Source: Ascidiimonas sp046199005 (GTDB lineage Bacteria > Bacteroidota > Bacteroidia > Flavobacteriales > Flavobacteriaceae). Taken from it: DNA of 64,000 bases. The notes under the pieces are model-generated. The model saw only the letters and a program-made list of their open reading frames with translations. It made no database searches and was not told the origin of the DNA. This document shows, in pieces, positions 17,103 through 25,908 of the stretch. Made by a program: the position numbers and the translations under genes. The number at the start of each line of letters is the position of its first letter. Position 1 is the first letter of the stretch. The DNA is taken from NCBI GenBank assembly GCA_046199005.1, contig CP176050.1, positions 2,418,001 to 2,482,000 of the forward strand, in the 5' to 3' direction.

Positions 17103-19499
17103 TTATTGATCAAAACAAGCCATTCCTATTGGAGAGCCATCAGGTATTTTGGGAGTTTCAGGTAATTTAAAACCTTTTGGATTCCCCAAATATTTGTCAA
17201 TTTCTTTAATAAGAAAAGTGTTAAAAGGGTCAACAGACTTGCTTCCAAGAAAAGTTTTTAATTTTAATAACTCAAAATTAATGATCGCATCCACCTGAGG
17301 AAGGTTATTTTTATGCGCGCCCAATTGCATCATATGTTTCAGCACATTGTAATTAACGATTTTTTGGATCTCTCCTTCATAGCCTTCTCCTAATTTTCCT
17401 TTCAGCGTACTTTTTAACAATTCCTCTAACACTTCATTCAAAGATAAAAGGTTTTCGTTCATAGCATGTTGTTGTACAAGCCTGGAAGCTCGTTCAGGGT
17501 GCAGTAAGAACTTCAAAGCGAGACTACTGGCAGTTTCGGTAACCGATAATGCATCAAAGGCTACTCCTGTTCTACCTTTAAATGATTCTCTGCTTCTGTT
17601 ATAACCAAATGCTCTGGGCGGAAATAATGCCAACACTTCTTCTGGTATGGCCAGCTGTTTGGAATGTAGTGTCTTTAAAACAGAGGATAGTGCTTTTCTT
17701 TGTAGTTTGTCATCAGCTGGTGCTACCACCAATTGACCTCCGTCTTTGATTGCGTAATTGTAATCAAGTCCACCTATAAGCTTAGCGGCCGCTTCCGTTT
17801 GATACCGATGCAGAAAATAAAGCGGAACAAACACATCTTCCAGCACAGAATAGGGCTCGTAACTGCGAATATTGTCTGCTGAAAAATAGCTCATTGCTGT
17901 TTCCCTGATTTTAAGAATTCGATCTAATTCTTCGGCTGCGCTAACCCCGTTATCCCATAAATGCGCATGCACATGGGCACTTCCTGCGGGACGAGCATCC
18001 TGATCGGAGATGTAACGGAGTCCGCTTTCTTGAGCTTCTCTTAAAATCTCCTTCAATGCTTGCTGTTCATCTACACCAGCAGGAAAATCCTGGTAAGAAT
18101 AGGCTACTGTTACTTTATCCCACGCACCAATACCACTATCATAAGCTTCTGTAAAATCAACGTTGCCATCTACCAGTGTAAATTTGGGGTGTGGATAATC
18201 CATTACTGAGGCACGATCGTTCATACTTGCCGCGAAATTATGAGCAAAACCAAGTGTGTGCCCAATTTCATGAGCAGATAATTGCCTGATGCGCGCGATA
18301 GCCAAATTCATCATCTCGTCATGATTGGCATCATTCTCTTCAAAGGGTTTGTTCAACAATGCCTGTGCAATCAGGAAATCTTGTCGTATCCTGAGACTGC
18401 CCAGACTCACGTGTCCTTTTATTATTTCTCCGGTTCTGGGGTCTGTTATACTCGCTCCATAACTCCAGCCTCTTGTAGATCGGTGAACCCATTGTATTAC
18501 ATTATATCTGACATCCAGTGGGTCTGCGTCATCCGGAAGCATTTTGATCTGGAATGCATCTTTATAGCCAATTGCCTCAAATGCCTGGTTCCACCATCTT
18601 CCACCTTCTAATAACGCAGAACGTACGGGCTCTGGCGTCCCGTTATCAAGATAATAAACTATAGGTTCTATAGCTTCACTTATAGGTGCTTCCGGATCTT
18701 TCTTCTGCAAGCGATGACGGGTAATGAATCTTTTTTGAATAGGCTCATCAACCGGAGTTGCATAGTCAAAATACGAAAACGGATAAGAACCACTCCTTGG
18801 ATCGTAAACTCTCGGTTCATAATTGTCATCTGGTAATTTGATAAAAGAATGGTGTGCAACCACTGTGACAAAATTTGAATTTGGCGTCACCGATTTTATG
18901 TATTCTCCTTTGGCTTCTCCTTTAAAAGTCTGCAAAGCTTCAAATTCTACATTTTCCGGAAAAGCTTTAGTTCGTTCAAGCCATAAAGCACTGCGTGATC
19001 TGTCTAGATTATACGCGCCTTGTTTGCGCTCTTTGAGTCGCTTGGCAACCCCATGCATATCTTCCATCAAAAAATCTGTGATATCAATAATATAGGAGCC
19101 TCTGGGCCCGGTTTCATAAGTAAATCCATAAAGAACGGAGCGTGCAAATGCCTGTTCTACAGATCTTCTCTCTAGTTTATTTGATGTAAGTGCCCTATAT
19201 GTGAGGTTAGGTTGGATCAAGAGCAATTTATTCCCTGCCTTTTTAAAATAAACTACCTGTTCATTTCCGAGTTGACCACGGTCGAGACCAATATCATTAC
19301 TTCCAACCCCGTTGCTAAGTGCATATACATATAGAAACTCTTTTTCAAGTTCTTCTACTTCAAGAAATATCTTATCTGAAGAAGCGTCGTAATAAAAATT
19401 AAAGAAGCCTTTGTACTTTTCGAAGTCTTTCTTAACAGTGAACTGAGCCTGCAAAAGCATTGTGCTAAAGAAAGTTAGAAGAACTCCCCATATTTTCAT
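17103..19499 (-). CDS. Secreted zinc-dependent metalloprotease (DUF5117/DUF4953 type)
   Basis: A 798-residue protein with a signal peptide (1-18, ending LQA). The N-terminal half holds the FFNFYYDASSDKIFLEV and TRALTSNKLERR-like segments of DUF5117. A zincin active site HEIGHTLGFAH begins at His410, with the DYPHP Met-turn-like region following. The C-terminal part matches the DUF4953 region. Length fits the family (about 800). It is probably a periplasmic or surface peptidase; substrates are unknown. It is the first gene of a probable operon with threonine aldolase. Confidence 0.88.
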   Translation of the reverse strand: MKIWGVLLTFFSTMLLQAQFTVKKDFEKYKGFFNFYYDASSDKIFLEVEELEKEFLYVYALSNGVGSNDIGLDRGQLGNEQVVYFKKAGNKLLLIQPNLTYRALTSNKLERRSVEQAFARSVLYGFTYETGPRGSYIIDITDFLMEDMHGVAKRLKERKQGAYNLDRSRSALWLERTKAFPENVEFEALQTFKGEAKGEYIKSVTPNSNFVTVVAHHSFIKLPDDNYEPRVYDPRSGSYPFSYFDYATPVDEPIQKRFITRHRLQKKDPEAPISEAIEPIVYYLDNGTPEPVRSALLEGGRWWNQAFEAIGYKDAFQIKMLPDDADPLDVRYNVIQWVHRSTRGWSYGASITDPRTGEIIKGHVSLGSLRIRQDFLIAQALLNKPFEENDANHDEMMNLAIARIRQLSAHEIGHTLGFAHNFAASMNDRASVMDYPHPKFTLVDGNVDFTEAYDSGIGAWDKVTVAYSYQDFPAGVDEQQALKEILREAQESGLRYISDQDARPAGSAHVHAHLWDNGVSAAEELDRILKIRETAMSYFSADNIRSYEPYSVLEDVFVPLYFLHRYQTEAAAKLIGGLDYNYAIKDGGQLVVAPADDKLQRKALSSVLKTLHSKQLAIPEEVLALFPPRAFGYNRSRESFKGRTGVAFDALSVTETASSLALKFLLHPERASRLVQQHAMNENLLSLNEVLEELLKSTLKGKLGEGYEGEIQKIVNYNVLKHMMQLGAHKNNLPQVDAIINFELLKLKTFLGSKSVDPFNTFLIKEIDKYLGNPKGFKLPETPKIPDGSPIGMACFDQ

Positions 19500-19540
19500 A
19501 ATATCTGGTTTTTGAGATAAGTCTATAAAATTATATAAAA

Positions 19541-19574
19541 TTGTTTTCCCAAGCTGTTGTAAACACTATTTTTG
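19541..19574 (+). promoter_or_regulatory. Promoter for prfB (TTG, 23 bases, TATTTTTG)
   Basis: TTG at 19541-19543 and TATTTTTG at 19567-19574, 20 bases before the prfB ATG. The spacer is at the long end of the accepted range. Confidence 0.5.
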
Positions 19575-19594
19575 TTTAAAATAAACGTGTTAAT

Positions 19595-20705
19595 ATGATT
19601 ACTACAGATCAGACCAAAGATCTTTTTGAACGCCTTGGTGCGTTAAGGAGGTATCTTTGACATTGATGGAAAACTTATTGAAATAGCAAACGAAGAAGAG
19701 AAGACGTTTGCTCCTGATTTCTGGGATAATGCCAAGGAAGCCGAAAAGCACATGCAGTTGCTTCAATCAAAGAAAAAATGGGTTGAAGACTATAAAAAGG
19801 CTCAAAATATGGCGGAAGAGCTTGAAATAATGCTAGAGTTCTATAAAGAAGGCGAAATTTCGGAAGAAGAAGTGGCTACCCATTACGATAAAACACTTGT
19901 CCATCTCGAAAATATAGAGTTTAAGAACATGCTTTCAGATGAAGCTGATAGCATGAGTGCGGTGCTGCAAATTACTGCAGGTGCCGGCGGAACCGAAAGC
20001 TGTGACTGGGCCTCTATGTTAATGCGTATGTATATGATGTGGTCTGAAAAACAGGGCTACAAGATCAAAGAACTTAATTTTCAGGAAGGTGATGTTGCTG
20101 GGATCAAGACCGTTACGCTTGAAATAAATGGAGAATATGCTTTTGGCTATTTGAAAGGTGAAAATGGAGTTCACAGACTGGTGCGCATCTCGCCGTTTGA
20201 CAGCAATGCAAAAAGACATACTTCTTTTGCTTCCGTTTACGTGTATCCTCTGGCTGATGATACGATCGAGATCGATATAAATCCTGCTGATATCACATTT
20301 GAAACCATGCGGTCCAGCGGTGCAGGTGGTCAAAATGTAAATAAGGTAGAAACGGCAGTAAGACTAAGGCACCATCCCACGGGCATCATCATTGAAAACT
20401 CAGAGACCAGGTCACAGTTAGAAAACAAAACCAAGGCCATGCAGTTGCTTAAATCTCAGCTCTACGAGATCGAACTCAAGAAGAAACAAGCTAAAAGAGA
20501 AGAGATTGAAGCCGGCAAAATGAAAATAGAATGGGGCTCCCAAATAAGAAACTATGTAATGCATCCTTATAAGTTAGTAAAAGATGTAAGAACAGCGCAC
20601 GAGACGAATAATGTTGATGCAGTTATGAATGGAAACCTAGATGAGTTCTTAAAAGCCTATCTCATGAAAATGGGGCAAAAAACCGAAGATGAATTCAACC
20701 AGTAA
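19595..20705 (+). CDS. prfB: Peptide chain release factor 2, with programmed +1 frameshift
   Basis: The frame from the ATG at 19595 runs 21 codons to a TGA at 19658-19660. Skipping base 19658 joins it to the main frame (DIDGKLIEIANEEE...), giving 369 residues, the usual RF2 length. The main frame contains SPF (~199-201, the RF2 stop-recognition tripeptide in ISPFDSNAK) and GGQ (~244-246 in SSGAGGQNVNKVE). RF2 terminates at UGA and UAA. Because the frameshift needs slow UGA decoding, the gene autoregulates. It is followed after three bases by an ArsC-like gene, likely in the same transcript. Confidence 0.97.
19646..19661 (+). other. prfB: Programmed frameshift site of prfB
   Basis: AGGAGG, then TAT, then CTT TGA C: the classic RF2 slippery codon with the UGA stop followed by C. 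An AGGAGG Shine-Dalgarno-like stimulator sits three bases before the slippery CTT. Bacteroidota mostly ignore Shine-Dalgarno sequences at starts, so the intact stimulator is notable. Confidence 0.95.
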
Positions 20706-20708
20706 AAA

Positions 20709-21050
20709 ATGATCAAAATATACCACAATCCACGATGCCAGAAGTCAAGACAAGCATTACAGATACTTGAAGAATCCGGAGAGTCCTTCGAAGTTATCAA
20801 GTATCTTGAAGACGTACCATCAGAAAGTGAATTAAGAAAAATATTGAGTTGTTTAGGGCTGAAGGCTTCGCACCTTATCAGAAAGAACGAGGCGGTCTGG
20901 AAAGAGAATTATAAAAACAAACTATTGGATGAAGAAGATCTCATTCAGATCATGCTAAAGCATCCTAAACTTATTGAAAGGCCTATAGTTGTTAAAAATA
21001 ATAAGGCAGTAATAGGAAGACCTCCTGAAAAGGTTACATCAATTTTATAA
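20709..21050 (+). CDS. ArsC/Spx family protein (arsenate reductase-like)
   Basis: A 113-residue thioredoxin-fold protein. It opens IKIYHNPRCQKSRQAL, placing the catalytic Cys of ArsC at about residue 10, and ends with LIERPIVVKNNKAVIGRPPEKV, the family's conserved Arg-containing segment. It may reduce arsenate with glutaredoxin, but many such single-copy genes outside ars operons have unknown roles. No other arsenic gene is nearby. It follows prfB by three bases and ends at a strong terminator. Confidence 0.85.
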   Translation: MIKIYHNPRCQKSRQALQILEESGESFEVIKYLEDVPSESELRKILSCLGLKASHLIRKNEAVWKENYKNKLLDEEDLIQIMLKHPKLIERPIVVKNNKAVIGRPPEKVTSIL

Positions 21051-21054
21051 ATCC

Positions 21055-21083
21055 AACCGACTGAATCTCAGTCGGTTTTTTTT
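21055..21083 (+). terminator. Rho-independent terminator after prfB-arsC
   Basis: AACCGACTGA pairs with TCAGTCGGTT around a three-base loop and is followed by a T8 run. Confidence 0.92.
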
Positions 21084-21160
21084 ATTTAACACATATTTAA
21101 CTTGCATGCGTTAAACCAAAAATTAAATTCGTTGTCTCAATAGCAGAAGCCTTTTTTAGC

Positions 21161-21562
21161 ATGAAAAATCATCTTATTACCATATTCTTTAGCTTTTTTC
21201 TTTTTATTACCAGCAACGTGCGCGCGCAGAATTCTGCACCGGAACCAGAGCCGCAAAAAATGGAAGATCGAATAGAAGAGCAGGTCGAAAAGTTAGGACA
21301 AAAATTGGAACTTGACAATCTTCAAAAAGCATTGTTGAAGGCGAACTTAAAGGAATATAATTTGAAGGCGATCGAACTTATTCAGAATAATGAGTCCCGA
21401 GAAGAGCTTCGACAAGCGATCCAAGCACTTAGAAATAAACAAAAAGAAGATCTTGCTGTATTTCTTGATGAAGAACAAATTGCTGCTTTTGAAGCTTTTC
21501 AGAAGAAGGAACGAAAAAGAAATCGTTCTACTGTAAGAAGGCAAAGACAACGATATAGATAG
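21161..21562 (+). CDS. Small secreted helical protein, Spy/CpxP-like
   Basis: A 133-residue protein with a signal peptide (1-22, ending VRA), then an all-helical charged region (EDRIEEQVEKLGQKLELDNLQKALLK). The helix-turn-helix pattern and the segments LELDNLQ and LDEEQIAAFEAFQ look like LTxxQ-type Spy/CpxP periplasmic proteins. The C-terminus is very basic. It lies 17 bases before a large TonB-dependent receptor gene and is probably co-transcribed with it. A periplasmic chaperone or sensor role is inference. Confidence 0.75.
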   Translation: MKNHLITIFFSFFLFITSNVRAQNSAPEPEPQKMEDRIEEQVEKLGQKLELDNLQKALLKANLKEYNLKAIELIQNNESREELRQAIQALRNKQKEDLAVFLDEEQIAAFEAFQKKERKRNRSTVRRQRQRYR

Positions 21563-21579
21563 CTACTAAAAACGTTTTC

Positions 21580-24060
21580 ATGAAAAACTTTTTATGGTTA
21601 GTTATCGTATTCTTAGGTACGATGTACAGTAAGGGGCAGACACCATCCAATCAAAAAGAAATAACGGTCAAGGGTAAAATTGTAGAGAAGGAAACGGGTC
21701 AACCACTTGAGTTCGCTACTATTAGTTTTCAGCACACCAAGAGAAAACAAATTCTTACCGGAGCCATAACGAATGTTAAAGGTGAATATGAGGTTACGTT
21801 GACTCCTGGTACATATAATATTAAAGCAGAATTTATTTCTTTTAAAACGTATACACTCTCTAATCAAACGCTTTTAAAATCGGCTACATTAGAAACCATT
21901 GCCTTAGCTTCTGATACTCAAGAACTGGAAGAGGTAGTGGTAAGAGGAGAGAAAACACAGGTAGAGATCAAACTGGACAAACGTGTTTATAATGTTGGTA
22001 AAGATCTGACCGCACTCGGTGGATCGGTTACAGATGTTTTAGACAACGTTCCTGCTGTCACCGTTGATGTGGAGGGAAACATTGCTTTAAGGGGAAATGA
22101 TAATGTGAGAATCCTGATCAATGGAAAACCTTCTGCCCTGGTAGGGCTCAATGGGACGGATGCCCTGAGACAATTACCCGCAGATGCCATTGAGAAGGTA
22201 GAAGTCATCACCTCTCCTTCGGCGCGGTATGATGCCGAAGGAACGGCAGGGATCCTGAATATTATATTGAAAACCGAAAAGATCACTGGCGTAAACGGTT
22301 CTATAACCACCAACATTGGCTATCCATTTCAGGCAGGGCTATCGGTAAATCTCAACTACCGAATAAAAAAGTTTAATTTTTTCACCAATACGGGTTATAG
22401 CATCAATGAAGTTCCTGGTAATTCTTTTACAGATACCGAATATTTAAACGGAGAAGATCCCAATACATTCACTGAAGAAACTCGTGATTTTGACAGAAGC
22501 CGAAAAGGATTAAATACCAATATGGGCGTTGAGTACTTTATCAACAAAACGTCTTCGGTAATTGCCAGCGTATTGTATCGAAAAAGAGATAATTCTTCAG
22601 AAACAACGAACAATATTCTAAATTTCGATGAGAATGGAACACTGACCAGTAGAACAAGAAGATTCGATCCTGAAAGTGAAGATGACCGTACCCTGCAATA
22701 TTCGGTTAACTATTTTAAGAATTTTAAAGAGGACGGCCATACTCTTACCGCCGATTTTCAATATGAACAAAGTTCTGAAGATGAGCGCTCCATTATTATA
22801 GATACTGAGGTTTTTCCGTTAGGTGATATTCAAAGAGAAGGTGTTACTACGCTTGAAGATCAACAACGAATTCTTTTACAGTCCGACTATGTTTTACCCA
22901 TGGGAGAAAACGGTCAGTTTGAACTAGGATATCGAGGGAATTACCTTGAACTGGAAACAGATTATGAGGTTTCATTTGAAAATGATAATGGAATTTTAAT
23001 TCCCGATGAAGATCTTACCAATGTACTGGTATATCGAGAATATGTGAACGCCGTTTATTCCCAATACGGAAATAAAGCAGGAGATAAATTTTCGTATTTA
23101 GTGGGCTTGCGAATGGAGGACTCCCGAATAGGTATAATTCAAGAAACCCTGAATACAAAGGATCTAAAAACATATACTGATTTTTTCCCGACGGTAAATC
23201 TGGCTTACGAGTTTAGCCAGAAAGAAAGTATTACCCTGGGGTACAATAGAAGAATTCGAAGACCCAGATCACGTTTTATAAATCCTTTTCCGTCCAGGTC
23301 GAGTGCTACCAATTTATTTCAGGGAAATCCCGATCTAGACCCCAGTTACTCTAACACTATCGATCTTGGTTATATAAAAAGATGGACCAAAATGTCTTTT
23401 AACGGATCCATATATTATCAAAAGGAGACAGACGCTTTCAATTTTATAACAGAAGAAACGGGAGAAACCGTAGTTATTAGTGGAGATCCTGACGATCCGG
23501 GAAGTACAGTGATTGAAGTTCCTGTTTTGAGAAGAACTCCGGTAAATTTGTCTACGAATACCCGATATGGCTTTGAATTCACTCTTTCATATGTACCTAG
23601 TCGCAAATGGAGAATAAACACGAATCTAAACTTTTTCGGTCAGGAAGTAAGAGGCGATTTCAATGGTCAAAATTTTGATGCAAATAATATAAGTTGGTTC
23701 GCCAGACTTAACAATACCTATACGCTTCCTGGAAAAGTAAATTGGCAAACCCGCTTATTCTATAGAGGCCCTACAGAAACAGCCCAAAGTAAAAATAAAG
23801 GCATTCTGTCTACCGGGCTAGCTTTTAGCAAAGAGTTTTTTAATGAGAAAGCAAATCTCGCTTTAAGTGTTAATGACGTTTTTAACAGTCGCAAGAGAAG
23901 GTCAGACTCATTTACTCCTAACACTATCGTTTATAGTGAATTTCAATGGCGCGAACGCTCTTTCAATCTTACGTTCACCTACAGATTTAATCAAAAGAAA
24001 AATCAAAGAGACCGCCGCAAAAGGAATGGTAGTGAAGACGATTATGATTTTGAAGGATAA
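21580..24060 (+). CDS. TonB-dependent receptor family protein with CarboxypepD_reg domain (OMP_b-brl_3)
   Basis: An 826-residue protein: signal peptide (1-19), carboxypeptidase regulatory-like domain (~25-110, ITVKGKIVEKETGQPLEFATI), plug domain (~125-230, with LDKRVYNVGKDL and ALRGNDNVRILINGKPSAL), then a beta-barrel to the end. This is the OMP_b-brl_3 subgroup of outer-membrane receptors in Bacteroidota, with no SusD partner next door. The C-terminal basic tail (RDRRKRNGSEDDYDF) is unusual after a barrel. Ligand unknown. It forms an operon with the Spy-like protein and ends at a terminator. Confidence 0.88.
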   Translation: MKNFLWLVIVFLGTMYSKGQTPSNQKEITVKGKIVEKETGQPLEFATISFQHTKRKQILTGAITNVKGEYEVTLTPGTYNIKAEFISFKTYTLSNQTLLKSATLETIALASDTQELEEVVVRGEKTQVEIKLDKRVYNVGKDLTALGGSVTDVLDNVPAVTVDVEGNIALRGNDNVRILINGKPSALVGLNGTDALRQLPADAIEKVEVITSPSARYDAEGTAGILNIILKTEKITGVNGSITTNIGYPFQAGLSVNLNYRIKKFNFFTNTGYSINEVPGNSFTDTEYLNGEDPNTFTEETRDFDRSRKGLNTNMGVEYFINKTSSVIASVLYRKRDNSSETTNNILNFDENGTLTSRTRRFDPESEDDRTLQYSVNYFKNFKEDGHTLTADFQYEQSSEDERSIIIDTEVFPLGDIQREGVTTLEDQQRILLQSDYVLPMGENGQFELGYRGNYLELETDYEVSFENDNGILIPDEDLTNVLVYREYVNAVYSQYGNKAGDKFSYLVGLRMEDSRIGIIQETLNTKDLKTYTDFFPTVNLAYEFSQKESITLGYNRRIRRPRSRFINPFPSRSSATNLFQGNPDLDPSYSNTIDLGYIKRWTKMSFNGSIYYQKETDAFNFITEETGETVVISGDPDDPGSTVIEVPVLRRTPVNLSTNTRYGFEFTLSYVPSRKWRINTNLNFFGQEVRGDFNGQNFDANNISWFARLNNTYTLPGKVNWQTRLFYRGPTETAQSKNKGILSTGLAFSKEFFNEKANLALSVNDVFNSRKRRSDSFTPNTIVYSEFQWRERSFNLTFTYRFNQKKNQRDRRKRNGSEDDYDFEG

Positions 24061-24062
24061 AA

Positions 24063-24086
24063 AAAAGAAGCCAAATGGCTTCTTTT
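24063..24086. terminator. Bidirectional terminator between convergent genes
   Basis: AAAAGAAGCC pairs with GGCTTCTTTT around AAAT. It lies between the receptor gene and the small minus-strand gene. Confidence 0.88.
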
Positions 24087-24258
24087 ATTCGTTTCGTGCA
24101 GCTCTTTTAGCTTCTCTTCGCTCTTTCAACAGTTCCATTACAGAACCTCCTACCCAGTAAGGAATGATCACAGTTAACAAAAAGATCATTAACCAAAAAC
24201 CTATCGTTACTATGGTAAGGAATGCTAGAAAACCTAAATACTGATCAAATTCAAACAT
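24085..24258 (-). CDS. 57-residue single-pass membrane protein, unknown function
   Basis: A short open frame on the minus strand starting MFEFDQYLGFLAF, with a long hydrophobic segment (about residues 8-36, containing TIVTIGFWLMIFLLTVIIPYW) and a basic C-terminal tail (LLKERREAKRAARNE). The design of membrane helix plus charged helix, the clean ATG and the immediately following terminator support a real gene. It faces the receptor gene tail to tail and diverges from fumC. I do not recognise the family. Confidence 0.7.
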   Translation of the reverse strand: MFEFDQYLGFLAFLTIVTIGFWLMIFLLTVIIPYWVGGSVMELLKERREAKRAARNE

Positions 24259-24419
24259 AATTTCCGGAAATTTTCGAATTCGTGGTCAAAGATACCGCAT
24301 AAAATTTACAATTCATAGATAGCAAATTGTTTTTTATAGAATAATTCATTCAAAGTCGTGTAAGACGCTTTAAACTGAAAAATATGAGGTTCATCATGCC
24401 ATTTCACCTTACAAAATCT

Positions 24420-24427
24420 TAAATTTG
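24420..24427 (+). promoter_or_regulatory. -7 element (TAAATTTG) for fumC
   Basis: TAnnTTTG match 26 bases before the fumC ATG. The roughly 160 bases between the divergent small gene and this point hold nothing else I recognise. Confidence 0.5.
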
Positions 24428-24453
24428 TAATCATCTTGTTAAACAAAAAATGT

Positions 24454-25857
24454 ATGACTAAGTTCAGAATTGAAAAGGACACCATGGGGGAAGTTCAGGT
24501 GCCTGCTGATAAATTATGGGGTGCTCAAACCGAAAGATCCCGAAATAATTTTAAAATAGGTGCACCGGCATCCATGCCACTTGAGATTATTTATGGATTC
24601 GCATATCTAAAAAAAGCTGCTGCCTATACCAATTGTGAATTAGGCGTCTTACCTATAGAAAAAAGAGACTTGATAGCGCAGGTATGTGATGAAATTCTGG
24701 AAGGAAAGCATGATGACCAGTTTCCATTAGTGATCTGGCAAACCGGTTCTGGAACTCAAAGCAATATGAATGTCAACGAGGTAATTGCCAACCGGGCACA
24801 TCAGCTTGCTGGTAAAGAAATAGGTGAAGGTGAAAAAACCTTACAGCCTAATGATGATGTAAATAAATCTCAGTCTTCTAACGATACATTCCCTACAGGT
24901 ATGCACATTGCCGCATATAAACTGATCATTAAAAACACTATTCCCGGAATCACTCAGCTAAGAGAAACGCTGAATAAAAAGGTGCTGGAGTTTAAAGATG
25001 TGGTGAAAATAGGAAGAACACATTTGATGGACGCCACTCCCCTCACCCTTGGTCAGGAATTTTCAGGCTATGTTTCACAATTAGATCATGGGCTTACCGC
25101 TTTAATGAATTCTCTGGAGCATCTTTCTGAGCTAGCTCTAGGAGGCACCGCGGTAGGTACAGGCATCAATACGCCGAAGGGGTATGCAAAAAGAGTTGCA
25201 GAATTTATAGCCAGATTTACCGAGTTACCCTTTAAAACGGCTACAAATAAATTTGAAGCGCTTGCTGCACATGATGCCCTGGTTGAAACACATGGTGCCT
25301 TAAAACAATTAGCAGTTTCACTTAATAAAATCGCTAATGACATTCGGATGATGGCTTCCGGACCCAGAAGTGGTATTGGCGAATTATTAATTCCTGCGAA
25401 TGAACCGGGAAGCTCTATCATGCCCGGTAAGGTGAATCCAACCCAATGTGAAGCCTTAACTATGGTATGTGCTCAGGTCATTGGAAATGATGTAGCGATC
25501 ACCGTTGGAGGTACTCAAGGACATTATGAACTTAATGTGTTCAAACCCGTTATGGCAGCTAATTTGTTGGAATCAGCGAGATTACTAGGAGATGCCTGCC
25601 GAAGTTTTGACCTTCATTGTGCTCAGGGAATTGAACCGAACAAAGAACGCATTGATGAGTTGGTTTCCAACAGTTTGATGCTTGTGACCGCCTTGAACAC
25701 GAAAATAGGATATTACAAAGCTGCTGAGATCGCTAACACAGCGCATAAAAACGGTACCACTTTGAAAGAAGAAGCCGTTAATCTGGGATATCTGACCGCA
25801 GAACAATTTGACGAATGGGTCAAGCCGGAAGATATGGTAGGTTCACTTCAAAAATAA
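24454..25857 (+). CDS. fumC: Class II fumarate hydratase
   Basis: A 467-residue protein. The frame is open from a TTG at 24436, but the ATG at 24454 (MTKFRIEKDTMGEVQVP) matches the usual start. Signatures: TGSGTQSNMNVNEVIANRA, the substrate-binding RTHLMDATP, and the catalytic-loop GSSIMPGKVNPTQCE. It interconverts fumarate and malate in the TCA cycle as a tetramer, without an iron-sulfur cluster. Length is normal. HutI follows 51 bases downstream. Confidence 0.96.
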   Translation: MTKFRIEKDTMGEVQVPADKLWGAQTERSRNNFKIGAPASMPLEIIYGFAYLKKAAAYTNCELGVLPIEKRDLIAQVCDEILEGKHDDQFPLVIWQTGSGTQSNMNVNEVIANRAHQLAGKEIGEGEKTLQPNDDVNKSQSSNDTFPTGMHIAAYKLIIKNTIPGITQLRETLNKKVLEFKDVVKIGRTHLMDATPLTLGQEFSGYVSQLDHGLTALMNSLEHLSELALGGTAVGTGINTPKGYAKRVAEFIARFTELPFKTATNKFEALAAHDALVETHGALKQLAVSLNKIANDIRMMASGPRSGIGELLIPANEPGSSIMPGKVNPTQCEALTMVCAQVIGNDVAITVGGTQGHYELNVFKPVMAANLLESARLLGDACRSFDLHCAQGIEPNKERIDELVSNSLMLVTALNTKIGYYKAAEIANTAHKNGTTLKEEAVNLGYLTAEQFDEWVKPEDMVGSLQK

Positions 25858-25908
25858 GTTTGTAATAACTACAATCGTCCGGTAGTACTTAAAAAGAATC
25901 TGCATAGC

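Noticed and set aside
19752..20705. A separate gene starting at 19752 as a short RF2
   Set aside because: The upstream 21 codons plus a canonical frameshift site restore a full-length RF2; the ATG at 19752 is internal.
23867..24160. 97-codon plus-strand frame across the receptor gene end
   Set aside because: It overlaps the receptor frame for most of its length, crosses the terminator and has no coding character; it is a shadow.
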